Both the position numbers and the translations under genes were made by a program. Shown here in pieces: positions 25,988 to 34,792 of a DNA stretch of 62,870 nt; position 1 is the stretch's first letter; the number at the start of each line of letters is the position of its first letter. Location: contig JAHQWE010000130.1 of NCBI GenBank assembly GCA_019633985.1, forward strand, positions 1 to 62,870, written 5' to 3'. The notes under the pieces are model-generated. The model saw only the letters and a program-made list of their open reading frames with translations. It searched no databases and had not been told where the DNA came from. This stretch comes from Acidiferrobacterales bacterium (GTDB lineage Bacteria > Pseudomonadota > Gammaproteobacteria > Arenicellales > Poriferihabitantaceae).

Positions 25988-27469
25988 ATGAAACCCTTTC
26001 TAAAAAAAGCGGCAGTATCCGGAGCTGCAGCTGCACTTTGTTTTGCCTCAGTGTTTTCATACGCCTCGAGTCATATGGACGCTCCGTTAATTACCTTTGA
26101 CGATGCGGCAAATACCACCGATGTTTATGCCTTCAAAAGTCACAACGGCGACACCTCCTATCTGACGACGGCCGTAGCTGTTTATCCATTTGAGGATCCG
26201 GGAATTGGGCCGAACAAATACAATTTCGATGACGCAGTTCGTTATAACATCCACGTTGCCACAGGAGACGACCTGCTCAAAGGAAAACCAACCTACACCT
26301 ATCAATTCAGATTTAACACCCAGTTTAAAAACCAGAATACCATCCTTCAGTCTTATCTCGGGGTGATCAACGAGGTAGATGATAGTGCGCAAAATCTCAC
26401 ACAAAACTACTCTGTCCAGTTGCTTGACCATCGCAAACAACGCAGATCCAACCTGGTGGAAAAAGGAACCAAGCTACTCGTTCCACCTAACAACCAGGGC
26501 ATTGCAACACCGTTTTACAATCAAGGAAATGATGGCGAGTTACCGGCCAAGGATGGGGTGTCAACCTCGGCTGAATTAGACGCATACACCTCTCAAACAA
26601 TCTACCAGTTGAAACGCGGCTATGAGGTATTTGCTGGTCAAAGAGACGACGGGTTTTATGGAGATATCCAAAGCATTTTCGATTTGTTACAGCTTCGCAA
26701 CCCGGGTAAAGACAGTCAGGGTGGCTTCAATGTTCATACCATTGCATTAAATATTCCGATTTCAGAAATAGGCGGCGATCAACAGGTTGTTGGCGTTTGG
26801 GCCACCACGGAACGTAAGCAGGTTAGAGTTATACGCACAAAAGAGGACCGTGATTTTGGCAGGTGGGTGCAAGTGGGTAGACAAGGCAACCCACTGTTTA
26901 ATGAAGGGTTTGTCGCAATCGTTGACAAAGATCTCTATAACCGAACGCAACCGATTGTTGATAGGAAACTCTTCTCGAAATATGCTGAAAACCCTGAACT
27001 CGCAACGTTGCTTAATGCACTGGTCATCCCAGGAACCGGTCTCAACCCGGCTGTTACCACAGAGCGATCTGATATAGCAGGTATCTTTATTCCCGATGTC
27101 ATTAAGGTTGACCTGTCCACTGAACCGGCAAGATTAGCTGGCAGTGGTGCCAGTCACCCTCTCAACCCCGATGATCCAGGGTTCTCTCGGTTGAGCGTAT
27201 TTGGCGGTGATGCACTTACCAGCGAAATTCAGGCTGGGCTGCCCGGTTTTCCAAAAGGGACTATTCCTGGCGGTTGGCCAAATGGAAGAAGGTTTGGCGA
27301 TGACGTGGTGGATATTGGTGTTACAGCACTAATCAGCGATTTGAGAAACGACCCCCTTATCATTCAAGGTCCCGCAGGGGATAACGTTGATAACAATGAT
27401 ATTGGCTACAACAAAGTGTTCCCCTACGCTGCTACACCGCTAAACGGAAGGAACCACCAACACAATTAA
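25988..27469 (+). CDS. exported DUF4331 protein
   Basis: About 493 residues from the ATG at 25988, which has an AGGAG site eight bases upstream; longer versions lack one. Signal peptide KKAAVSGAAAALCFASVFSYA, and the mature protein begins SSHMDAPLITFDDAANTTDVYAF, the hallmark of DUF4331. Further family motifs are RYNIHVATGDD, GGFNVHTIALNIPISEIG and RFGDDVVDIGVTAL near the C-terminus. The family is periplasmic or extracellular and of unknown role. It follows the TPR lipoprotein, and a good terminator stands after its stop. Confidence 0.87.
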   Translation: MKPFLKKAAVSGAAAALCFASVFSYASSHMDAPLITFDDAANTTDVYAFKSHNGDTSYLTTAVAVYPFEDPGIGPNKYNFDDAVRYNIHVATGDDLLKGKPTYTYQFRFNTQFKNQNTILQSYLGVINEVDDSAQNLTQNYSVQLLDHRKQRRSNLVEKGTKLLVPPNNQGIATPFYNQGNDGELPAKDGVSTSAELDAYTSQTIYQLKRGYEVFAGQRDDGFYGDIQSIFDLLQLRNPGKDSQGGFNVHTIALNIPISEIGGDQQVVGVWATTERKQVRVIRTKEDRDFGRWVQVGRQGNPLFNEGFVAIVDKDLYNRTQPIVDRKLFSKYAENPELATLLNALVIPGTGLNPAVTTERSDIAGIFIPDVIKVDLSTEPARLAGSGASHPLNPDDPGFSRLSVFGGDALTSEIQAGLPGFPKGTIPGGWPNGRRFGDDVVDIGVTALISDLRNDPLIIQGPAGDNVDNNDIGYNKVFPYAATPLNGRNHQHN

Positions 27470-27486
27470 TCAATCAGCGAACTAAG

Positions 27487-27520
27487 AATCAGGGCAGTAA
27501 CGGCTGCCCTGATTTTGTAT
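27487..27520 (+). terminator. rho-independent terminator after the DUF4331 gene
   Basis: Perfect 11-base stem AATCAGGGCAG / CTGCCCTGATT with a 6-base loop, followed by TTGTAT. It lies 18 bases after the stop and 22 before the peroxiredoxin-like start, so that gene probably depends on read-through or a promoter overlapping the hairpin. Confidence 0.8.
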
Positions 27521-27541
27521 TCGGATATTCGGAGAGAGAGC

Positions 27542-28219
27542 ATGAAACTCAAACTACCTTGCGACGCAATCGACTTTACCACCCGAGATATCTATGGCCG
27601 CCCTTTTCAGCTAAGCGGGTTATCGGGAAAGAGAGTTATGCTCTCTTTTTTCCGTGATGCGGCCTGCCCTTACTGTAATTTCAGGTTATACGAGTTAACG
27701 CACCAGCATAAGGAATGGAAAAAATCCGGCCTGGAAATTGTTGCGGTGTTCAGCTCGCCTGCCGACGAAGTGCGAGAATTCGTTGCCAGGCACCCACGAC
27801 CATTCCGCATGCTCAGCGACCCCGACCTGTCGATATATCATCAATACGGTATCGAACAGTCGTTCAGCGCTTTGTTTCGCGCCTTAATATTCAAAGGGCC
27901 AAGAATTGTAAAAGGAGTTGCGAAGGGAGGACGGCCTCGCCCTAACCCGCATGTCAAAATAGTTCCGGCCGACTTTCTGTTGGACAACCACGGAAGAGTC
28001 GTAGACATTTGGTACGGGCGCGATACTGCCGACCATATACCGCTGGAAAGGATTCAATCATTTATTAATGCTTTCCCTATCCAATCTTTACAAGACGCAG
28101 AAATGCAAATTAAAGAACTCAAAAAAGAAAACGCACAATTAAGAAAAGCATTGTTAAAACTTGGCAAACGAAAGCTGATCGATCCATCCACTAGCGAAAA
28201 GGCATCCGACTCATGCTGA
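27542..28219 (+). CDS. AhpC/TSA-family thiol peroxidase-like protein with C-terminal coiled coil
   Basis: About 225 residues from the ATG at 27542, with GAGAGAGAG just upstream. The thioredoxin-fold core shows LSFFRDAACPYCNFRLYEL, a CxxC-type active site where canonical peroxiredoxins have PxxxTxxC. It therefore belongs to the 'peroxiredoxin-like' branch. Further segments are SSPADEVREFV and RMLSDPDLSIYHQYGIE. The C-terminus is a predicted coiled coil (AEMQIKELKKENAQLRKAL). It probably acts in thiol redox or peroxide detoxification in the cytosol; no signal peptide is seen. Confidence 0.8.
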   Translation: MKLKLPCDAIDFTTRDIYGRPFQLSGLSGKRVMLSFFRDAACPYCNFRLYELTHQHKEWKKSGLEIVAVFSSPADEVREFVARHPRPFRMLSDPDLSIYHQYGIEQSFSALFRALIFKGPRIVKGVAKGGRPRPNPHVKIVPADFLLDNHGRVVDIWYGRDTADHIPLERIQSFINAFPIQSLQDAEMQIKELKKENAQLRKALLKLGKRKLIDPSTSEKASDSC

Positions 28220-28300
28220 CTGTGAAAATGTTCGTCAAACAGGTATAGAAAGGATCGGGTATCTACTCCAAATTAAAGGAACGACTCTTGCACCGGTTCT

Positions 28301-28987
28301 CTAATTCGCGTTGGTGACTGTATTTATTTCATTCACCCATCGACACCATTCGTTAAGTGCTCCTTTTTTCTCTCGCATCTTGCCTGGCTTTATTTCCACA
28401 TCCTCTGCCGACGTATCCCCCTTAAACAGAAATATCGAGCCCAAAAGCACTTCATTCTGTGGAATGTTTAATAGCTGGAACACCGATTCAGAACGTAATG
28501 GTCCCCCGCTAGACCAATAGCTGGCAATATTTCTTTGCGTGGCCACGAGCAACAGATTTTGCACTGCCGCGGCGCTCGCGGCGATGTGCTCCATATTATT
28601 TCTTGACGGGCAATACTCCCAACGCTCTGTGGTTTCGAACCCTGGGTCAACCGGATCTGGGCACCATGTCACCTGCACCAGCGTATCGGTTGCGGCCAGC
28701 ATATCCGGCACTTTCGATTTGTCCTGCGCCTCTATCAAGTACTGCCGGATTGCGAGACAGGCTGGCTTGGGTACAACATAAAATCGCCATGGAACCAGGC
28801 AAGTAGTGGCATCACCATTCCTATGTTCGGGAGAAACCGCAATATGAAACGGCGCCATTCCGGCAATCTCCATCATTACGGCAAGTTCTGCTTCGGGGAT
28901 ACCTCCCTCCAGCGGCACGGTTGACAGGATTTTGCTAGTCTTTCTGGATCGAATAATCTCGTCAATACTTCGAAGTGATGAACTCAT
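28301..28987 (-). CDS. nitroreductase-family flavoprotein
   Basis: About 228 residues from the ATG at 28985-28987, preceded by GAGAAAAG. Longer starts up to 29041 lack a ribosome site. Signatures are the N-terminal IIRSRKTSKILS (FMN phosphate arginines), AGMAPFHIAVS, and the C-terminal GGPLRSESVFQLLNIPQNEVLLGSIFLF. These enzymes use FMN and NAD(P)H to reduce nitro groups, quinones or enones. No linked gene points to a specific substrate; the EamA exporter lies 68 bases upstream on the same strand. Confidence 0.82.
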   Translation of the reverse strand: MSSSLRSIDEIIRSRKTSKILSTVPLEGGIPEAELAVMMEIAGMAPFHIAVSPEHRNGDATTCLVPWRFYVVPKPACLAIRQYLIEAQDKSKVPDMLAATDTLVQVTWCPDPVDPGFETTERWEYCPSRNNMEHIAASAAAVQNLLLVATQRNIASYWSSGGPLRSESVFQLLNIPQNEVLLGSIFLFKGDTSAEDVEIKPGKMREKKGALNEWCRWVNEINTVTNAN

Positions 28988-29054
28988 TACTTTTCTCTGA
29001 TTTAAAACTTTATCTACCATTCGGTCTTCTGAGACCGACAACGACCTATTTCAC

Positions 29055-29960
29055 CTAGTTATCTTCAAATACCGGGGAAGCATTGCTGCGTACCGAGATA
29101 ATAACCCCGCCGAGGACAATCATCATAATCCCCAACGCACTCCAGGTGGATACCACTTCTTCATAAAGTAAGAAATCGTATAGTGCGGCAAATAGGGGAG
29201 CACCATACCAAAATGGTAGAAGGTAGGATGCCTCCTCTCTTTGAAGCGCCAATATATTGAAATACTGCGCTCCAAGCATGATGACGCCGATCGCCGCCAA
29301 TGCTAGCCACTGATTTGGTAAGGGCATCTGCCATACAAACACTAGCACAACCAGCGAAATGGTGGCGCCAATGAAGTTGTTACAAAACAAAATCTGGAGT
29401 GGATGGTCCCGGCCGCTGAGTTTTTTCAGAAATATCGCCTCGATGCCGATAAACAAAGCCGATGCCATCGCGATCAACGCGGCCGGATGAAACGCGGTGG
29501 TGCCGGGCCGCGCTATCAACAATCCTCCGAGTAGCGCTACAAGCGCTGCGCTCCATCTTCTCACTCCCACATTCTCCCCCAGGAAGTAAACAGACAAAGC
29601 CATGGCAACGATTACGCTCAGGAAAGAGATTGCATTAGCATCTCCAAGCGGAATCTGCGTCGCCGCCGCAAACAGGCAGCTCACCCCTAACCACCCAAAT
29701 ATCGAGCGTCCGACATGCCAATTCCACTGAATGCCCCTTAAGGGCGTGCTGTTCGCCCTGTATATTGTCGCAATGAGTGCAAAAGCAAAGATAAAGCGAA
29801 AGGCAGATATCTGAAAAGGATGGATCTGGTTCACTGCCTCGTTTCCACCCAAAACCTTTGCCAGCAAGGAGGTAACTGAGAATAGCGCAACGGCAATGAG
29901 AACATAAACTGTACTTTGAAATCGACGGGACTGAGCCCACAATGGCGCTGTTTTTTGCAT
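29055..29960 (-). CDS. EamA/DMT-family transporter
   Basis: About 301 residues with ten predicted membrane helices in two EamA repeats; the second repeat is visible from FHPAALIAMASALFIGIEAIFLKKL onward. I choose the ATG at 29958-29960, one base after the stop of the ankyrin gene, instead of the ATG at 30008, which would overlap it. The members export small metabolites or amino acids. Tight spacing with the upstream ankyrin gene implies co-translation and shared control by the Fur-like box. Confidence 0.87.
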   Translation of the reverse strand: MQKTAPLWAQSRRFQSTVYVLIAVALFSVTSLLAKVLGGNEAVNQIHPFQISAFRFIFAFALIATIYRANSTPLRGIQWNWHVGRSIFGWLGVSCLFAAATQIPLGDANAISFLSVIVAMALSVYFLGENVGVRRWSAALVALLGGLLIARPGTTAFHPAALIAMASALFIGIEAIFLKKLSGRDHPLQILFCNNFIGATISLVVLVFVWQMPLPNQWLALAAIGVIMLGAQYFNILALQREEASYLLPFWYGAPLFAALYDFLLYEEVVSTWSALGIMMIVLGGVIISVRSNASPVFEDN

Positions 29961-29961
29961 C

Positions 29962-30438
29962 TTAGTGGAAACAATTCCTAGAAACCCCTGGAAAATCTCC
30001 TGCCCCATACCGCTTTAATAATTCTCTGCACTCAGAGAGGTCTTTCCTCTTCGCACACAAGCTGTAAGCAGTCTTACCTGTGACACAGGCTTGATCAATT
30101 TTTGCACCACAGTGAATCACGGAAGCCAGGCAATAGCAGCAACCGCCCATCGTCGCATAGTGAATGGAAGTCATCCCTAATTGGTCTTGTTGATTTGGGT
30201 CCGCCCCATGACTGAGTAAATACTGAGTCATGCATCGGTCTTTCTGGAGAACGGCATAGCATAGAGCCGTGGGCTTTCCCTCGCAGGTGGAATCCGGATG
30301 TACGCCTTCTTTCTCTACCAATAAACGCACCAACGGAAATTCCCGCAATGCCGCTGCAATCCTCAGTTGTTTTGCCCCAGAATCTGCAACATCAATGTTC
30401 CGCGCTCTCTTCGGAGCCGGCTGTGCAAAAAGTGCCAT
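29962..30438 (-). CDS. ankyrin-repeat protein
   Basis: About 158 residues from the ATG at 30436-30438; a GTG at 30465 is the alternative. Three to four ankyrin units are readable: VRLLVEKEGVHPDSTCEGKPTALCYAVL, MTQYLLSHGADPNQQDQLGMTSIHYAT, LASVIHCGAKIDQACVTGKTAYSLC. The protein should be a soluble protein-binding adaptor. Its stop is one base from the EamA start. A Fur-box-like palindrome sits about 30 bases before the start codon, so expression probably rises on iron limitation. Confidence 0.85.
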   Translation of the reverse strand: MALFAQPAPKRARNIDVADSGAKQLRIAAALREFPLVRLLVEKEGVHPDSTCEGKPTALCYAVLQKDRCMTQYLLSHGADPNQQDQLGMTSIHYATMGGCCYCLASVIHCGAKIDQACVTGKTAYSLCAKRKDLSECRELLKRYGAGDFPGVSRNCFH

Positions 30439-30468
30439 TATCTTTATGGTGTGAGTTTGATACACGAA

Positions 30469-30483
30469 TGATAATGATTCTTA
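30469..30483. promoter_or_regulatory. Fur-box-like site
   Basis: TGATAAT-G-ATTCTTA matches the 7-1-7 Fur consensus TGATAAT-n-ATTATCA at 12 of 14 defined positions. It lies just upstream of the ankyrin start on the minus strand, where a repressor would block the promoter. Fur control is inferred. Confidence 0.6.
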
Positions 30484-30765
30484 TTTGTATTTTCAACCGC
30501 AAAATAAATTATTCTCCCATTGCTCTGCCACCCGCAAAGGGCTGCGAATCACAATTCGTGAAAGCAATCTGAATCGACGAGTTAGATGTTTGGCCTGATC
30601 GATAGCGGATGGCCAAAAGTGGAAGGAATAACTCTAGAAATGACGCTCGTTGTATTCTGAAACTCTCAGAATTCATCGTCGTTTTTGAGAAGAAAGATGT
30701 TTAAAGATACGCTTAGAAGTGATTTCGCTTTCTTCGTTTATCGGCAGTTTTATGTCAGTCAACTA

Positions 30766-31293
30766 CTAAAACAATTCGCCCACCGCTGCTAATAACTCAG
30801 CGTTCAGTTCCTTATTCAAAAGTGACCCGCTTTCGCGATCAAAAGCTTCATAGAACTTTGGCACTGACAGACTGCTTTTGACTTCGGCACCGAAGAACCC
30901 GGCAGATTGAATCGCCAACGCCAACACACTTTTCGCGCCACCCTGGCCTGGAGAGGTCGATAGATAGATAGCCGGCTTATTTTGAAACACGGCTTTGTCA
31001 ATTCTTGAACACCAGTCAAACAAATTTTTATACGCAGCAGCATAGGATCCGTTGTGTTCCGCAAATGAAATGACCAAGCCATCTGCAGACGCGAGTTTCG
31101 ACAAGAAGTCTTTTGCAGCCCGGGGCTGACCGATCTCTTCTTCTTTATCTGCGCTGAATAGCGGCAGCTCAAAGTCATTGAGATCCAATACCTCTACTTC
31201 TACCTCAGGCAATAATGACGCTGCGTACGCGGCAAGTGCTTTATTGATAGATTGGCGGCTGGTACTCGCGCCAAAGGCAACAACTTTCTTCAT
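30766..31293 (-). CDS. NADPH-dependent FMN reductase
   Basis: 175 residues with a flavodoxin fold. FMN phosphate loop GASTSRQSINKALA at the start; SFAEHNGSYAAAYKNLFDW is the isoalloxazine contact typical of the FMN_red family (usually ExNGSxxAxxKNxxDW). Further on STSPGQGGAKSVL. It likely reduces FMN, quinones or azo compounds with NAD(P)H. The start has AGGAAA upstream. The aminotransferase gene lies 30 bases upstream on the same strand, so they may form a two-gene operon. Confidence 0.87.
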   Translation of the reverse strand: MKKVVAFGASTSRQSINKALAAYAASLLPEVEVEVLDLNDFELPLFSADKEEEIGQPRAAKDFLSKLASADGLVISFAEHNGSYAAAYKNLFDWCSRIDKAVFQNKPAIYLSTSPGQGGAKSVLALAIQSAGFFGAEVKSSLSVPKFYEAFDRESGSLLNKELNAELLAAVGELF

Positions 31294-31323
31294 GTAATTT
31301 CCTACTAGTCACATATTGTTGTT

Positions 31324-32181
31324 TTATATGGCTTCTTTTCTCGCCATTTCGAGATAGAGATGTTGCATTTCTTTAGTGACCGCTCCAACCTGCCCATCTC
31401 CCAACTGCACACCGTCTATCGCTGTAACCGGACAAACGTAGGTAGAAGCGCCAGTAATAAACGCCTCATCAGCCTGCATCGACTCATTCAGGGTGAACAA
31501 ACGCTCTTCCAATCCGACATGGCTGTTTTGAACTAATTCGAGTAACGCTTTACGGGTACAGCCGTGCAATATGTCGTTAGAAATCGGGCGGGTAATAATT
31601 GTGTGATTCTTCACAATGTAAAAGCTGGTCGCGCCTCCTTCTGTCACGAACCCGTCCTGGTGCATCAACACCTCTTCGCCGCCCTGAAGTTTGCTCTGCC
31701 ATTTAGCTAGAACGCTTCCCATTAACCCCACAGACTTGATATCCCGCCGTGCCCATCGAATGTCTGGAGAAGAAAAAATTGGAATACCTGTGATATTTGC
31801 TTTTTTCTCTTGCTCCGTTTTGTGTTGGGTAAAACCAAATACAGTAGGTGACAGCTTGGCAGAAGGTAAAAACTCCCGATCGCCATCAGATCCCCGGGTA
31901 AACTGCATGTAGACTAATCCCTCTTCCACCTGATTTTTTTCCACCAGTGATCGCATAATTTCCAGAATACCGTCATGGTCGTACGGAATCTCCATATGCA
32001 TCTCGGCCAACGAGCGATCGAGACGCTGCATATGGGCGGAGAAATCCATGAGTTTGCCATCGATGACTCCAGCCACCTCGTAAATCGCGTCGGCAAATAG
32101 CAAGCCGCGGTCGAAGATAGAAACTTTTGCTTCGCTCTCAAAGCAATATCCACCATTGATGTACACCATTCTTTCTACCAT
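31324..32181 (-). CDS. D-amino-acid aminotransferase-like class IV aminotransferase
   Basis: 285 residues of the class IV PLP fold (D-alanine transaminase/branched-chain aminotransferase). Features are SIFDRGLLFADAIYEV, the Schiff-base lysine in RRDIKSVGLM, EVLMHQDGFVTEGGATSFY and PISNDILHGCTRKALLEL. D-amino-acid transaminases move amino groups between D-alanine and 2-oxo acids, often to supply D-Glu or use D-amino acids. The RRDIKS pattern favours Dat over IlvE. It is followed by the FMN reductase gene. Confidence 0.87.
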   Translation of the reverse strand: MVERMVYINGGYCFESEAKVSIFDRGLLFADAIYEVAGVIDGKLMDFSAHMQRLDRSLAEMHMEIPYDHDGILEIMRSLVEKNQVEEGLVYMQFTRGSDGDREFLPSAKLSPTVFGFTQHKTEQEKKANITGIPIFSSPDIRWARRDIKSVGLMGSVLAKWQSKLQGGEEVLMHQDGFVTEGGATSFYIVKNHTIITRPISNDILHGCTRKALLELVQNSHVGLEERLFTLNESMQADEAFITGASTYVCPVTAIDGVQLGDGQVGAVTKEMQHLYLEMARKEAI

Positions 32182-32760
32182 TGTTCCTCAGAGCACTGGA
32201 TGTTCGTTTTCTCGATGAGCAATATGCTCATGTCAGGTTAATGCGAAGAATTCTGCCTGCCAGTTTTGAAATTCACAATCCAATTTTGTGTATTTTCAAA
32301 CCGTCGAGGCAATTGTTCGCAAGGTAAGCACGTTCGATAGCAACCCACTAAGCGCCATCATCTTAAAGTCAGCTTCTGATTGCCAACCCATCCGGAAACA
32401 CAGTGTGGAGATCTTATGGATGCGTTGAAACCCCATCGTTATGCTCGCCAGGAAATCGCCAAAAGATGATTCACCATTACAATCCTCCACGGAAGTTATG
32501 GTCATGACAGATTGTCTAGTAGAGCGCAATTCAGCTCGCACTGACCTGCTACTATTCAAGGCAATATTGATAGACAAGAAGTGGCATATTTCCAGCGCTA
32601 TGCGCCAGAAGCCATCTACAAAACTTTTTTGTGTTGATTGAAATAGCTCGAATGCAGTGAAATTCGAAATAGAAACACTGTAGCGAGTGAAGCAAGCAAA
32701 AACAGTGAAAATAGTTATTATTTCTTTACCACCTCAATTTGATTAGAGATCAATTTCAAA
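32182..32760. other. intergenic region
   Basis: 579 bases between the aminotransferase (leftward) and the Old Yellow Enzyme gene (rightward). A minus-strand open frame of 93 codons exists at 32296-32577, but it has no recognised family and no clear ribosome site, so I leave it uncalled. Just before the Old Yellow Enzyme start lies an imperfect palindrome, AATTTGAT-TAGAG-ATCAATTT (32736-32756), a possible operator. Confidence 0.35.
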
Positions 32761-33966
32761 GTGCAGCCATACCCTCAAAATACGAACGTCTTGAATACCC
32801 CAGTGGAATTGCCGTGTGGTGCTGTATTTAAAAACCGACTGGCGAAGTCTGCGATGTCAGACTCCCTGGCTGATGGTACAGGCAATCCAACGGAAACGCA
32901 GATACGACTTTATGAAAAGTGGGCTGAAGGCGGAACGGCGATTTCATTTATTGGCGAGGTGCAGGGTGATCCGCGGTATCCAGAGAAACCTGGGAATCTC
33001 GTATTGGGTCCGCAGTCGGTACAAAGCAACCTCCAGTTACTAACTCAGCGGGCGCGGGTGAACGACACCCATCTCTGGCCACAAATTGGTCATGCTGGTG
33101 CGCTGTCATACTTACCTGTTAGCAAGCCCAAGGGCCCTTCTCCTCTAGATTTAGACGGACTTCAATGTGAAGGACTTAGTGTTGATGAGATTCAACAACT
33201 GCCTGAAATGTATGCGAGAACCGCAGCCCACGCCAAATCCGCAGGCTTCAGTGGTGTACACATCCACGCCGGCCATGGGTTCTTACTCAGCCAGTTCCTG
33301 TCGCCGTTATTCAACCACCGGCAGGATCAATATGGCGGCTCCATCGAAGCTCGATGCCAGATCATCATAGAGATCATTAACAAGGTAAGGGACAGCGTAG
33401 GTCACACATTTCCCATAGGCATTCGCATCAACTCTTCTGATCAATTAGAAGGCGGTTTGACCGAAATCGATTCCCTGGAAGCAATTGGGCTGCTCGACCA
33501 AACATCCATAGACCTCATCGATATTAGTGGTGGGACCTACTTTCCCGGAGCCAAGGCGAGTTCGGAAGGTGTCAGTCAAGGTCCGTATTTCCTTGAATTT
33601 GCCCGTCAGGCGAGAAGCAAGACGCAAATTCCAGTGATGCTCACCGGCGGATTTAAGCATCGCGCCCAGGCGATTGCGGCCATTGACTCTGGCGCTGTTG
33701 ACATCATCGGCTTGGCGCGCGCCATGGTTCTCTACCCGCGCCTACCAGAAGCCTGGATTTCCGAAAGTGGTGGAAATCTCGATTACCCTCAATTTCAATC
33801 TCCCCCGCCCGGCGGTATTACTGCTTGGTACACGATGCGATTAACTGCCTTGGGAGAGAATCGCGAAATGTCCTTTGATCTAGATCTCCCTGCAGCCATG
33901 CGGCACTATGAAGAACGCGACGCGCAACGCACTATTTTATGGAACAAAACATTTAATAAAACGTAG
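32761..33966 (+). CDS. Old Yellow Enzyme-family NADH:flavin oxidoreductase
   Basis: 401 residues starting with GTG. The FMN barrel is clear: LPCGAVFKNRLAKSAMSD at the N-terminus, the catalytic pair in HAGHGFLLSQFLSP, FNHRQDQYGGSIEAR, IGIRINSSD and the phosphate site TGGFKHRAQAIAAID plus DIIGLARAM. The family reduces alpha,beta-unsaturated carbonyls or nitroesters. The HxGH spacing and length match the single-domain class (no 2,4-dienoyl-CoA FAD/NAD domains). A palindrome immediately upstream may regulate it. Confidence 0.88.
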   Translation: MQPYPQNTNVLNTPVELPCGAVFKNRLAKSAMSDSLADGTGNPTETQIRLYEKWAEGGTAISFIGEVQGDPRYPEKPGNLVLGPQSVQSNLQLLTQRARVNDTHLWPQIGHAGALSYLPVSKPKGPSPLDLDGLQCEGLSVDEIQQLPEMYARTAAHAKSAGFSGVHIHAGHGFLLSQFLSPLFNHRQDQYGGSIEARCQIIIEIINKVRDSVGHTFPIGIRINSSDQLEGGLTEIDSLEAIGLLDQTSIDLIDISGGTYFPGAKASSEGVSQGPYFLEFARQARSKTQIPVMLTGGFKHRAQAIAAIDSGAVDIIGLARAMVLYPRLPEAWISESGGNLDYPQFQSPPPGGITAWYTMRLTALGENREMSFDLDLPAAMRHYEERDAQRTILWNKTFNKT

Positions 33967-34091
33967 CAACTACAATACACAATTGAGCGCGCAACGAAAC
34001 AAGCAAGGGACGACATTGCTTTTTATCAGGCCAGTTTACAGACCGCGCCCTCTCGATAATCCGCCCTGACTAATTTCCAGAAAAATAATCC

Positions 34092-34736
34092 ATGACCGAA
34101 CAACCTGGCAAAGAGGCTGAACGCGCGCTACATGATCTGGCATCAGGCGTTGTCAAAGCGATTCAATCAAGGCCCGATATTCTGCACCATCAATTCGTCA
34201 AAGTGCCGGATTTTAGCGCCGCAATATGCGATCCGCATACAACCCCTCACAAGGGAAAGACGGAGGCCCTACCGCAGGCTTATCGCTTTGTCGACGAAAT
34301 CGTTGCATTAGGCAGAGCTGCCAAAACGAAAGAAATCTTAGCGCAATTCTATGCTGCGAGAGACTTACTAATCTGGGGACACGCCCCAGGGTATAACGTC
34401 GACACCGTCGGCCAAACGTTTCTTGATAACTACTGCCACGCGCTTTTAACCGGCCCGGACGGCCCGCTCCGATGTCATTCCCCCCTTGGCGCATTTGTAT
34501 TGTTTGGTCCTAATACGCTTTATAAAGACCATTCGCATGCGCCAAACGAAGTGTATCTAGCTTTAACAGATGGCGGACAATGGCGCGTGGGAAACCGTGA
34601 CTGGCAAGAACTTGATGCAGGAGAGACTATTTTCATACCCTCTGAATCTGTGCACGCGATTCGAACTAGTTCTGAGCCTTTACTGACCTTTTCGTTTTGG
34701 CTGGAGCCCGGGGAAATGAATTCAATCGCCATCTGA
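34092..34736 (+). CDS. cupin DMSP lyase-family protein (DddL/DddQ-like)
   Basis: 214 residues with a single C-terminal cupin barrel. The metal site reads YKDHSHAPNEVYLAL (H147, H149, E153, Tyr155) and FIPSESVHAI (H188), which is the pattern of DddQ/DddL lyases that split dimethylsulfoniopropionate into dimethyl sulfide and acrylate. GPDGPLR ahead of the barrel also fits. No acrylate-detoxifying genes (acuI, acuK, prp) stand beside it, so the physiological substrate may differ. The next gene is the convergent DUF1638. Family assignment is good, activity is inference. Confidence 0.72.
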   Translation: MTEQPGKEAERALHDLASGVVKAIQSRPDILHHQFVKVPDFSAAICDPHTTPHKGKTEALPQAYRFVDEIVALGRAAKTKEILAQFYAARDLLIWGHAPGYNVDTVGQTFLDNYCHALLTGPDGPLRCHSPLGAFVLFGPNTLYKDHSHAPNEVYLALTDGGQWRVGNRDWQELDAGETIFIPSESVHAIRTSSEPLLTFSFWLEPGEMNSIAI

Positions 34737-34792
34737 TACTTTCATGAGGGCTTAAATTCTCAGGGAGAATTTAGTCCATCTCCTCGCTCGCG

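Noticed and set aside
30958..30975. GATAGATAGATA run as a third TetR operator
   Set aside because: It is a simple repeat inside the FMN reductase gene without the inverted arm.
32296..32577. 93-codon open frame on the minus strand
   Set aside because: No recognised family, no ribosome site, and atypical composition; more likely random.
34092..34736. Alternative reading as a ChrR anti-sigma cupin
   Set aside because: The metal-site spacing and the GPDGPLR segment fit the DMSP lyase family better, and no sigma factor gene is adjacent.
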